Both the position numbers and the translations under genes were made by a program. 64,000 nt of DNA, from the NCBI RefSeq assembly GCF_001039355.2, contig NW_019775731.1, forward strand, positions 162,378-226,377, written 5' to 3'. The number at the start of each line of letters is the position of its first letter. Position 1 is the stretch's first letter. The stretch is from Lingula anatina (taxonomy: Eukaryota; Brachiopoda; Lingulata; Lingulida; Lingulidae). Below are positions 24,701 through 33,924 of this stretch, piece by piece. Below the pieces are notes generated by a model. The model made no database searches and had not been told where the DNA came from. It saw only the letters and a list, made by a program, of their open reading frames with translations.

Positions 24701-27700
24701 TTGCTCATATTTGGTAAAGTATTGAAGTTTTTTAATTAAGAAATACTGAAACCAGAAATGGATCACCAATTGCAAGTAAATCATATCAATAGTAAGAAAT
24801 CAAATTTTTAAGTTCTAATTTTATTGAATACAGCTAATTTCTGAATTAATACACCTTGAGAATTCTTCAAATTTTTTTATGATTAACAGAAGTAGTATAT
24901 TTTAATATAAAAAAATCTGAATAATCAAAGAAATAGAATATTGAATTCTGTTTCCCAGTCCAGTCCTCTATTTCCATCCACAATTTTCTTACTGTACTGC
25001 ATATATGAATCCACTGATCAGTGTTTAATTGTTTCAAAAACATGATTAGAATGTTTTACAGTTAGGACTCCCTCTATCCTGCATTTGAACTCACCTTGTT
25101 CCTAACAGTAGTATTCTAGAATTAACCTCTTTAATTTTGTTCCTTTTATGTAAAACATTGTATGTTTATGTTGTCATGAATGATTGTGTATTCTACATGT
25201 TCCAGTATGGACAGTGTCATTGTATTGTTGTTGTATTATCATTGTTTCATGTGACCTTGATTACAGCTGGTTGCAACTGTCAGAACAACTTGCACAGTGC
25301 CACCTGTCATTTCTTAGGCTCTCAGAAAAAGAAAAGTGAATATTATATATTTAGATTCAATCATGAAAAAATTGCAGGGCTGTTGGTCTTAATTGTGTCT
25401 GTCTTAGTGTCATGTTTTTTTCATAAGCAGTTTTATTGGCTTTCTTTGTTAAACCATACTTGTCAGCAGCGACTGAAAAAAAAAAAAGAAAAACAGTCGA
25501 GATAACTTCTTAAGATTTTATCTTACTTTTAGGCCTATCATTTTAGATACATTATTACAAAAAATACATTTGTTCATTATTTTGAATAATTGCAATTAAT
25601 ATGCTGTTCTAATAATATTTAACAGAAGAATACTTCTTACATTAATGTTTGATAAATTTGCAAGAAGTATTGAGTTGGTTCGAATAAGGATAATTTTTCA
25701 GAAATTTCTTGTTTAGAGGATGGGGTGGGGGGGGGAGCAATTTACCACCCCCTTTCTAATATCCAATATTATATATGGCTTTGATATAAAAGGAATTGTA
25801 AATAACTGTTCTCTTACTAAATGCTGAAATCTGTTTGCAGGCTCTTCCAGATAAACCTAGCCACAAAATGGGACAACACCGTTTCCATGTATGTTCAGAG
25901 ACGGGCAAAACATATGAAATAGGCGCTAAAGACATGAAGAACAAAAACAGATGGATAAGAGGTACTTTGTACATTTTCTGTTCCTTAAAGATATTTTGAA
26001 ATAGGTCAAATTATTTTATGGATACAATCCAGGATTCATAAGCTTGTAAAAAGTGCCTAATATAATTTGTTCTTTTACACTGAATAAGTATGAAGAGAAA
26101 AACATTTTTGTGTGTATTGTAGTGTCAAATAAAAGTGTCCATTAATATTGGACTTAATTTGAAGCAAGTCACAATAAATGAGCCATGTTTTTCTAACATC
26201 GCTTTAAAATATTTTGTCGTAATAGCTGTTCAGCTGGCTATAAACCATGCCCCCAGTGCTGAGAAGTTCCAGCGTACCCAGGCCATGGCCAGAAAAGCAG
26301 AGAGAGATGCAGCAAGAGCAAAAGCCAAAGAAGATGAGGAGAGAAGACGGAAAGAAATGGAAGAAATGGAGAAGACTAAATCTGAATTAGAAATACTAAG
26401 AAAGGTTAATGAAAAAAAACTTTGTTTTTGTTGAATGAATAATGTATAATGATTATTAAAGGAAAATACGAATTATTTTCAGCCAAACCATTTTGTCATC
26501 ATTGCATAGGGTATATATTTTGATTCAGATTTTTTGCATCATTTAGAAATATGGTCAATTCTGTTTCAGATGAGAGCAGAGTCTGATGCAAAACTGCTTG
26601 AAGAAGCTTCTTTGAGAGAATCTGAACAGAAGCGACTAGAGGAACTTAAAAAAGCACAGGCAGAGGTAGAGGCCAGGCTCAAAGAAGAGACAGCTTTGCG
26701 TGAAGCAGATCGAAAGCAGCTTGAAGAGCTGGCACAAGCTAGAGCTGAAGCAGAAGAAAGGTTGCGAAAGGAAACAGACATGCGTGAAGAAGATCGGAAG
26801 AAGTTGGAGGAGCTTGTTAAGACACAAGCAGAAACCGAAGCCAGGCTGTTGGAGGAATCTGCTCTGCGAGAGGCTGAACAAGTGAGGCTGCATCAGCTTG
26901 AAGATGCACAGAAGCAGCTAGAAGAGATGTTACAAGAGGAGATCCAGGCAAAGAAGGATGAAGAAATTGTCAGATCTCTGCAGGCAAGGTGGGTGCAGTC
27001 ATTGTTTTATCTTAACAGTATGTGGTATTTTGATGAAGATGATCAGTATTTCATTTGATTTTTGATTTTGAATAAGTGATATGATTAAACAAATTGTAAT
27101 ATATCAGTGCCTACCTCAAGATATTTTGATACCGGTAATGTGATCCTGGTGATCTTTTCTTTCTAACTCTGTTTCTTTGAAAGGGAAAAGACCTCAGTAA
27201 ATATTGTTTTTATTTTTGTTACATTGTTGTACTTAATCATTCATTTAGGCTCCTTGAGGAAGAGTTTGAAAAGAGAGAGGCATTAGAGAAACTAAAGGCT
27301 GAACAAGAACAGTTGCTAGAGACAGAAAGACAGAAGAGAGTAGGCCTGGAAGAGGCACAAAAGAAGCAGGAAGAAATGCTTAATGAAGCCAAAGTCCAGC
27401 TTGAAAGATTGGAACTTGAGCGCAAAGCTGCAGATCAAAAAATGATGGTAAGCAATCTGCCCCTCTATACACAAATTTCTATTTCAAGTATCAATTTGGT
27501 TTGATTTATTTTTTAAATTAAGTTTATAAACATGCAAATGGCACTGAGATGCAACCACCATGTTGTTTTATATATTATTATATATAATTATTAAAAGTTA
27601 TTATTTTTCGTGGCAGTTATATCAGCTATAACAGCAGCTTGTTTTGAAAAAAAAAAACTTTTTTTTTTTGCATTTTCAGATTATAAGAGAAACATTATTG

Positions 27701-28269
27701 GTAGAAAGAAGTACTTTATCAAAAGATTTATAACTTACAGAACAATACTGAAATTTTGATACAATTTATATCTGCTTTTTATCAGTAACCTGTATGGTAT
27801 CAAAATTTTTGGAAGAGGAGTTTATAGTTTACTTTGGTGTTTTCAGGAAGCAGCTGAAAAACTGAAAGAAGCTGAAAAGGCTCGAGAGGCAGCAAAAGCC
27901 AAAGTCCGCGAACGCCAGAAACCAGTTGGTTTAGCCAGACTGATAACACCAGAGCCAAACCCTTTTATTACACACAGAGGTTATGGTGCTTTCTCGGAAG
28001 CCGAGTTTCTTCCAAAGTCAAAACGTCAGAATTTATTGAGCCATGATCCAGAAAAGTCTGACACAATGGATGGCAATGATTCTAGCCCCTGCGTGAGTCC
28101 AGTTGGTCCCCAATCCCCACAGTCGCCTCCAGCACTGCCCACGTCACCAGTAGCAGCCTCCCAGACATCGCCACCACCTCTCCTTTCATTACATGAAAAT
28201 GGTGGGTCAGGGCCTGTAAAACTTGCCATGAACAACCATGGAGAGGATGAAGATACAGTAGAATTGTAA
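14835..28269 (+). CDS. SWAP70: SWAP70/DEF6-type PH-domain, F-actin/Rac-linked protein
   Basis: Eight exons: 14835-14927, 18535-19080, 23746-23892, 25841-25961, 26226-26404, 26570-26988, 27249-27447, 27847-28269; 708 residues (human SWAP70 585, DEF6 631). Residues 1-213 are the helical EF-hand-like N-terminal part (IWHAFNALDEH, VLTHNIANTLGV). Residues about 213-305 are the PH domain (GWLTKKGHMMTNWKERWFVL, ending RWIRAVQLA). From about 320 to 585 runs a Glu/Lys/Arg-rich coiled coil, including LQARLLEEE as in vertebrates. GLARLITPEPNPFITHRGYG matches the vertebrate C-terminal motif. A Pro/Ser-rich tail of about 85 residues is extra relative to SWAP70. The family binds PI(3,4,5)P3, F-actin and Rac GTPases. 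SWAP70 and DEF6 cannot be told apart here; this is probably their single pre-duplication orthologue. Confidence 0.93.
15698..15770. repeat. (TTTA)n microsatellite
   Basis: About eighteen uninterrupted TTTA units lie in SWAP70 intron 1. Confidence 0.95.
16900..17050. mobile_element. ~150-bp MITE with 10-bp target-site duplication
   Basis: The 10-mer TTGATTAACA occurs directly before (16890-16899) and directly after (17051-17060) this segment. The segment starts GGTCTGTAACTAG and ends CTGGCTACAGGC. The reverse complement of the end (GCCTGTAGCCAG) matches GTCTGTAACTAG with three transitions, so the ends are short inverted repeats. There is no coding capacity. A 9-11 bp duplication is typical of Mutator-like elements, but the superfamily is a guess. 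Confidence 0.7.
19081..23745. other. SWAP70 intron 2
   Basis: This 4.7 kb intron is mostly AT-rich with C- and A-homopolymers (about 19870-19884 and 20630-20665). It holds an antisense open-frame cluster at 21666-22393 that may be a decayed coding fragment. No other element is supported. Confidence 0.7.
21666..22393 (-). pseudogene. Possible decayed antisense coding fragment in SWAP70 intron 2
   Basis: Two overlapping minus-strand frames, 22393-21956 (145 codons) and 21968-21666 (100 codons), follow each other in different frames. Such length is unusual for AT-rich intron sequence in this window. The product (for example CYLVCTVTELYEVFVMMNEC) is not recognised. A retroposed or transposon-derived fragment with frameshifts would look like this, but chance is not excluded. 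Confidence 0.25.
26594..26929 (+). repeat. Four tandem 84-bp (28-residue) coiled-coil repeats in SWAP70 exon 6
   Basis: Four consecutive 84-nt units encode 28-residue blocks that begin LLEEASL, LKEETAL, LRKETDM and LLEESAL and end EVEAR, EAEER, ETEAR and QLEEM. Each is exactly four heptads and shows the pattern L.EE..LRE.(E/D).(K/R).LEEL..AQ.E.E.R. The units are contiguous and do not cross an exon border. Confidence 0.9.
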
Positions 28270-29665
28270 ATCAAGGGGGGTAGGTCTAAAATATGGGGGT
28301 AGGGGGGGGGGGGCTATCATTTTTGCCCATTTTTTCTATCCATTATTACGTGCATAATTGTATGTGTATTCTGTATTGTTTGTACCAGATTTATTTATGA
28401 TAACTTTTCATGAAAAAAAAATTGATCATGAGGAAGAAGCCTTAGATTTTTCTCAAGGATGTTATTTTGTATTAAAACTTGTATTAAAACTTGAATGTTT
28501 GTGAAATAAGTATTAAATGGTGATTATTTATATAATGAAAATGCAATAGTATACTGAAATTGAAAAAAAAAATCTTGAAGTGTGCCACTTAATATTTTGA
28601 AAGCATAGGGGTGAACTATAGGCACAAAATAATCCACAAGAGGGAATATAATTTTCTATACAATACTTTCCCTTTATACCCAGTGTGAAGTTAACTTTAT
28701 CTATTCATTCAGAACGATGTGTGATCTAAAATTTGAATGAAGATTACATTTTACATTTTCATATTTTAATCACATAATAGTAATCAGTCACAAATGTGCT
28801 TTATTCTGATGCAGCCATATCACCCCTTTTCCCCGCTGCAAGTACTATTCATATATTGTTATATATTGAAAAGTCTGACACAACATGTGTTATATATTGA
28901 TATATTAAATATTAATGGACAGCACTATTTTGCATTATTTTAGACACTTGGTTTTCATGTAAATATTTCTATACACATGCATGTAACCAGGTTTTGAGGT
29001 TTCTTTGTAACATGCCTCTTAATGTGACTAATCTAAAACATTGTATTTTAAAATATTTTATCAGAAAGAAAGCATTCCTGTTTTGGAAGAATGTAAGATT
29101 AAAAATTGCCACGAGAGTTTTCACTTACTTTTCATTGAGGCAGTTTCAAACAAATGATAGTAAAATACAGAGCAATGTGTAATCTCAATGTCAGTCATGA
29201 AAGACAAGAAATTATTCTTCATAAAACAGTTTTATTTACTACTTTTAATCCAAGGTTCTGCCTCAAAATCCATAAGCTTTGGAATGCAGCTTGGTCATAG
29301 TTTCATACAACTTATTACTTCTGTTGTCAGCTTACACCACTGTGATTGATTTCATTGAAATCTCTTTTCTTCAGTGGTTGCCAGTTGTATACCTTTATTT
29401 CTGCAAGTGAAATAGTCCAAAAAGTGAAATACTTCCAAAGTATTCTTTATTACAGATATAAGTAAAAAAGAAAATCCCTATCTTCTACCATTGTTGTTTA
29501 TGCAATAGGGAAAATAAAGATATTTTGAAAAGCTTCATATAGGTGTGTGTGTGTGTGTGTTAATATCTCATGGTTATACATGTATTTTATCACTGACAGA
29601 AAATTGACCCAGTTCTACAAATTTTTCAATTGTAACTAAGTTCAGAAATTGAAATGTTCCTAGCA
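28270..29665. other. Convergent 3' region SWAP70 / gene 4
   Basis: 1.4 kb lies between the SWAP70 stop and the stop of the minus-strand gene at 29666. Much of it is probably SWAP70 3' UTR. ATTAAA variants occur at about 28471, 28511 and 28900, and an AATAAA at about 29513. TTTATT at about 29230 and 29393 could serve the opposite gene. A (GT)n run is at about 29544-29560. No further gene is seen. Confidence 0.6.
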
Positions 29666-32600
29666 TCAGTCATTTAGAACAGCTGGTCTCGGGGCATGGC
29701 CCATGTATACCATTTGATTCGAGTTCTGATAATTGTTTTTTATGTCTTCTAAGTGCACTGTTGGATACACTGCAGCCCAAAATGGAACCCTTTGCTTGAC
29801 CGCTCTTTGAAAGTCCTCTTTGGTGCAGGAACAGTCCAGAATCTTTGACCATGTGGCTGTTTTTCTGATTTCTGAAAGTAGAGTGACCAAGTCCATAAAA
29901 TTAAAATAAAAATCTAACAGCTCCCTGGATAGTTTTGTGCAAATGATCGTTTGCAGAATAATTATGATAAATAATAATAAAAGGGAAAATGTATTCTCAT
30001 TGGTTTGGACATTTGTTTTTGTTAGCTGCCCTAAGTTGTGCAATTTTTGTTCGTTTTTTTATGTACAAAGACTTCCCCTGTCCAACTTTTTTATGTGCAT
30101 AGACTTCCCTTGTCAAATGGACATTATTTTTTCATAAAACATATGATATATACAATTTGTATTTTAACCTCATCTATTAACTAGAGCTGAAATTGATGTG
30201 TAAGTGATTACATGTATGCTATGGTTTATTATTAGTGTATGCTCTTCTTACTTAAAATAGCTTAGTGTATGTAGCAAGCTAGCTACTCTTTGTCTCTGAA
30301 GCTCTATCCTTTTAAGACCAGATCCATGGACAGGTGCTATGGCCTCTAGGACCATTGGCCAAAGTCCAGGGGAATGCTTTTCACAAAAGGCCTGAACTAC
30401 ATCTGGCTGGTTTAACTTTTCACCACCTTTCTCATAATGGGTGTATAATGCTCTTTGAAAGGTGTTAAGGAGTTGAGCAAAATTTCCTGAAAAAAAAAAA
30501 TAATGACACATTTTCAGAGATTTTGACCTATTATACAGTAGTTAACTGTACAATTTTAATGTTAATTGTTCAAAGGATAATAATTCAATTTATGCACTAA
30601 TTGTGATAATAAATTATCATTATAATTTCACCTTTGTCTTTTAGTATTCGCAGTTGTTCTTGGAGCTCCTTGATAGTATCTTGCTGATCCTTTATTTTTT
30701 TGGAAATCAATTGGGCATTGCTGTTTGGGGTCCCAACAAATACAATCTAAATAAGAAATTGTAATTTTTATGCTTAAGCTTAATGTGCCTTCCCACAAGA
30801 TATGCCAAATAACCAAGACAGAGAAAAAGACTAGGGCTTCGTTCACATGAAAAATCTATTTTCTAAAAATCTATTTTCTATCCGCGGTATCTTGTGATCA
30901 CTCTGAGCGCAGCCGAGAATTAATTACAGCTTTGGAAGTAACTGGCTCGCGCTGCCAGTAATTACGCCGCGGGGGATTCAGGGCACAGACTCAGACTATG
31001 ATCACAAGATACCGCAAATAGAAAATAGATTTTTCATGTGAACGAAGCCTAAATCTGCACTTGAAAGATGTCTATAAACCAGGTATGAAAGTTCATCACA
31101 TCATGCTAGTCACAAGGGGTATGAACTCCCAAGAAGGAAGTGCGCACATTTGGTTTATTGACAATTTATGCATTTTGTCTCTTTTTACACACGGTACAAA
31201 AAATTCACAGGTGCTGAGCTTGCTTATGCTCCGATTTTGTGAACTTTTCCATGCTCTCTGAAATCGGGCATGAGTAAGCTCAACGTTTGGGAAGAAGAAA
31301 GCCATGAAAGGAAGTTACCTGGTGCACATGTTATTTTACTGTGTGTAAAAGAGACAAAATGCCAAAATTATCAATAAACTCAACGTGCTTCAGCAGCTTT
31401 CAGCAATGTGGAGACACATGGTTCATATTAGGATGGAAAGTGGAGATTTAAAGTGAATAAGGTTGAAGATTACAAAAAATAACAAGGATTAAATTGATGC
31501 CAAAAGAACAAGAGGTACCTTGTAGATGCACCAAATGTGAATGATTCAGAAGCTGTTAATGATGCAAGTATAGTATAAGAATTATTGTAAATTATGTACA
31601 TTATGGCCTTACAAAATTTATATTGTGTGGGGTATACCATTTTTTTTTCTTTTTACTCACATAGACTCGTTGACTGTTTATTGGTCCAGGAGTGATTGTT
31701 TCTGTGTCTGCAGTGGATGAAATCTGAAATCATACTAATGATTTTTAATACCAAGGACAAACAATCTAATTAATCCAATTATCATTAATTTGTGAAAAAA
31801 GTCAAGAGAAGGACATTGCTTTTGGATTTTTATTTGCTTTTTACTCACATGGCCATGTTCACTGTTTATTGCAGTAGCACCTCTTTCTGCAGACAATGCC
31901 TGGAATCAAAATTTGAAAATGAAAGGCAGCCTACATAATTATGTAAGGCATTAATAAACGATGTTGGTATAATGTGCCATACTACTTGTGTGTTCATTTG
32001 TAGATGAAAACAGAACTGATGCAAATGCATGCATAAAAATTACTTTGAAAAAATATTTAACATGATCTTAGGGACGATTTGTATTACATGTATAATATGT
32101 TTATTGCTAGTGAACTTTTTTACTCACATGGTCACATTTACTATGTATTGGTCCAGAATTGGGTGTTTTTCTGGCTGCAGCAGCAATCTGAAAGCAGTTA
32201 TTATTTTTAATTCCACAAGGGCAAAATATCTACAAGCCTGTGACAAGTTAATCCAATTACCTTTGTGTTAAAATTTAAAAAAAAAAAAAAAGAATGACGT
32301 CTTATTGGATTTTTATTTACTTGTTACTCACATGACCAGGTTCAATTTTCATTGCAGTATTACTAATTGTATCTCTGTCTGCAGATGATGCCTAAAATCA
32401 AATTTTGAATATTAGTGAAAAGCAGCATGTATACACACAGTAACTGTGTAAGGCATTTATAAAATCACATTGATAATGATGTTGGTATAATGTGCTATAC
32501 TATTTTACAGAAGTTTTTTATTTTAATGATATAAATATATATGTAATTTTTTGTATACTCACATAACAATGTTCACGGTTTATTTGACTGCTACTGCGAA

Positions 32601-33125
32601 TACTACATGTAGTAACTGTATCTGCAGCAGATGAACTCTGAAATCAAAGTAATGAGTTAGGATATCAAGGACAAACAACCTACAAGCCTGTGCTAAGCCT
32701 TTTAATTTTTAATTTGTGTAAAAAAGTCTGCGAAAAATAAGATTGAACACACAGTATTACCATACCTCTGATATTCTTTTCCTTTTTATTGGTGGAAGAT
32801 ATGAAGGGTGGTGTTGAACAGTGGTGTCAATGGTTTTGTAACACAAGTGACAAATATCGACCCATTTCTTGTAGTTAGTATTATTACTGCCAAGATCATC
32901 TAACACTCCCCATAGCCTCTCGGGGCATGGGCGATATTTTTTCGAGTGACGTGTAAACAACCCCGTGCCCTGGGTGCAACAGAACTTCGTGTGTACATCT
33001 CTATAATGATATTGACATAATGGAGAGCCTATTGATACTCCCGTCTTCCTTGCTGCTCTGTTATCTGGCACATTCATGACGCGTCCGCGACACCTCGAAG
33101 ACTGACATAAACAGCGCTTGTCCAT
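29666..33125 (-). CDS. Unrecognised Cys/His-rich protein with mini-exon array
   Basis: Nine coding exons on the minus strand: 33125-32766, 32637-32563, 32391-32332, 32187-32128, 31899-31849, 31723-31661, 30746-30632, 30486-30252, 29864-29666; about 405 residues. Exon 1 (120 residues) is Cys/His-rich (C5, C7, C12, C37, H40, H45, C49, C50, C67, a CHLC at 92-95, H105-H106), suggesting zinc binding. It ends with a basic PIKRKRIS that may be a nuclear signal. Five mini-exons add 17-25 residues each. The next exon is a short coiled coil (KIKDQQDTIKELQEQLRILK). Then comes FCEKHSPGLWPMV followed by LQRQRVASLLHTLSYFK, which resembles the start of a large uncharacterised invertebrate family as I remember it. 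The last acceptor at 29865-29866 is chosen because the neighbouring AG at 29872-29873 breaks the frame. Function unknown; a domesticated transposon protein is possible. Confidence 0.7.
30834..31050. mobile_element. ~217-bp MITE with long terminal inverted repeats
   Basis: This element lies in the gene-4 intron between 30746 and 31661. The left end GGGCTTCGTTCACATGAAAA and the right end (reverse complement AGGCTTCGTTCACATGAAAA) continue as inverted repeats through AATCTATTTTCT to GCGGTATCTTGTGATCA, about 50 bp in all. The left arm has a 15-bp tandem doubling (AAAAATCTATTTTCT twice). The centre is GC-richer (CCGCGGGGG, GAGCGCAGCC) than the host intron. Flanks CTA (left) and TAA (right) resemble an imperfect 3-bp TWA duplication, and GGGC..GTTCAC ends are typical of PIF/Harbinger MITEs. 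There is no ORF. Confidence 0.85.
31154..31378. mobile_element. Second foldback element in the same intron
   Basis: The outer arms are 31154-31192 (TTTATTGACAATTT..., GTCTCTTTTTACACAC) and 31341-31378, its inverted copy with a few mismatches. The inner arms are 31215-31240 (TGAGCTTGCTTATGCTCCGA) and 31258-31282 (inverted TGAGCTTACTCATGCCCGA). Together they make a long imperfect hairpin. The ends are not clear and no target duplication is seen. Confidence 0.7.
31661..32637 (-). repeat. Tandem array of five phase-0 mini-exons
   Basis: Exons 32637-32563 (75 nt), 32391-32332 (60), 32187-32128 (60), 31899-31849 (51) and 31723-31661 (63) are all multiples of three. All end CAT or TAT before GTGAGTA and start after a (T)CAG, TAG or CCAG acceptor. 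They encode related Ser/Ala/Asp-rich peptides (SSSAADTVTT, ASSADRDTIS, IAAAARKTPN, ALSAERGATA, ISSTADTETI). Introns are also similar: ATTTTTATTT before the donor and ACAAGCCTGTG or GATGTTGGTATAATGTG blocks recur. The order is type B, A, B, A, B with a period near 0.46 kb, so a two-exon block has duplicated. Confidence 0.85.
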
Positions 33126-33221
33126 TTTACAGCGTGTTGTCTGCTACTGAACCAATAGAGGCCGCCAGTGTTTGCTTCCGTGTGTTTTGATCGACATTTT
33201 TAATTTTTCGGAAGCGAAGCA
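33126..33221. promoter_or_regulatory. Divergent promoter gene 4 / BTBD2
   Basis: Only 96 bp separate the minus-strand ATG (33125) from the first plus-strand ATG (33222) in the BTBD2 leader. The segment has a CCAAT box (33152-33156), a GCCGCCAGTG close to a YY1-type site and ETS-like TTCCG and CGGAAG. The leader exon appears to end at 33239 before GTAATT. Two-way transcription from one short promoter is inferred from this spacing. Confidence 0.6.
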
Positions 33222-33924
33222 ATGGGACTCAAATATCAGGTAATTCAAAGACCTTCTGCATATGCAAATTGATTTAAATTGAATTGTATAAACTGTGTAT
33301 TGCTACAGACTTTGCGAAGTAGAAGACCTGGATTTGGCTCATCATTGCTACAGTGCCAGCTATGTTGCCTCTAGACCACCGAAACGAAAGGTGAGGGAAA
33401 GGGGAAGTTTGTTATTTTTTTCTTCCAGATTAACCGAATCCAGAACGAACGTGAACAACAGGTATACAACATAACTTAAGATAATATGTTTATGTATATT
33501 TATTGGCACATGTATTTCCCTAAGTGTGTTTTATTAAGTAAAATATATAATATTTTCTGACTGCCGCTGGCGACATTTATTTGCACCACATTGCTAGGTT
33601 ATGATATCAGTTTGCTAATAAATCAAAATAGATTCGTTCCAGAGGATATAAAAGAAAACAATGCTGCAACATTTCAATCGAAATCGGCGAATGTTTTACC
33701 GAACTTATTAAAATCAGTCATAAACAGCCAACAGCTTGAATAGAACTGATTTTAAAAATTATTTTTTGTTGTTCTTTCATCAAAATCTGTTCACAAGTTG
33801 TGCTACGTTTTGACAGACAGGCAATTGGACTCAAAAACACAACTTCATTAGCAGAGGTAATTAAAAGCAATACTGGCATGATATTTGTCTGTGCATTTCA
33901 GGTTCTTGTCAGACTACAGGAACA

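Noticed and set aside
25137..25505. 122-codon open frame in SWAP70 intron 3
   Set aside because: Low-complexity, Cys/Phe/Leu-biased translation ending in poly-Lys from an A-tract; no splice context or recognisable motif.
26566..26893. Ser/Cys-rich minus-strand frames of 71-85 codons
   Set aside because: They are the complement of the Glu/Lys-rich coiled-coil exon of SWAP70, a known shadow effect.
29666..30043. Reading the last exon of gene 4 as a separate 125-residue protein
   Set aside because: The upstream part is intron; an acceptor at 29865-29866 joins the frame to the preceding exon (donor at 30251) without a break.
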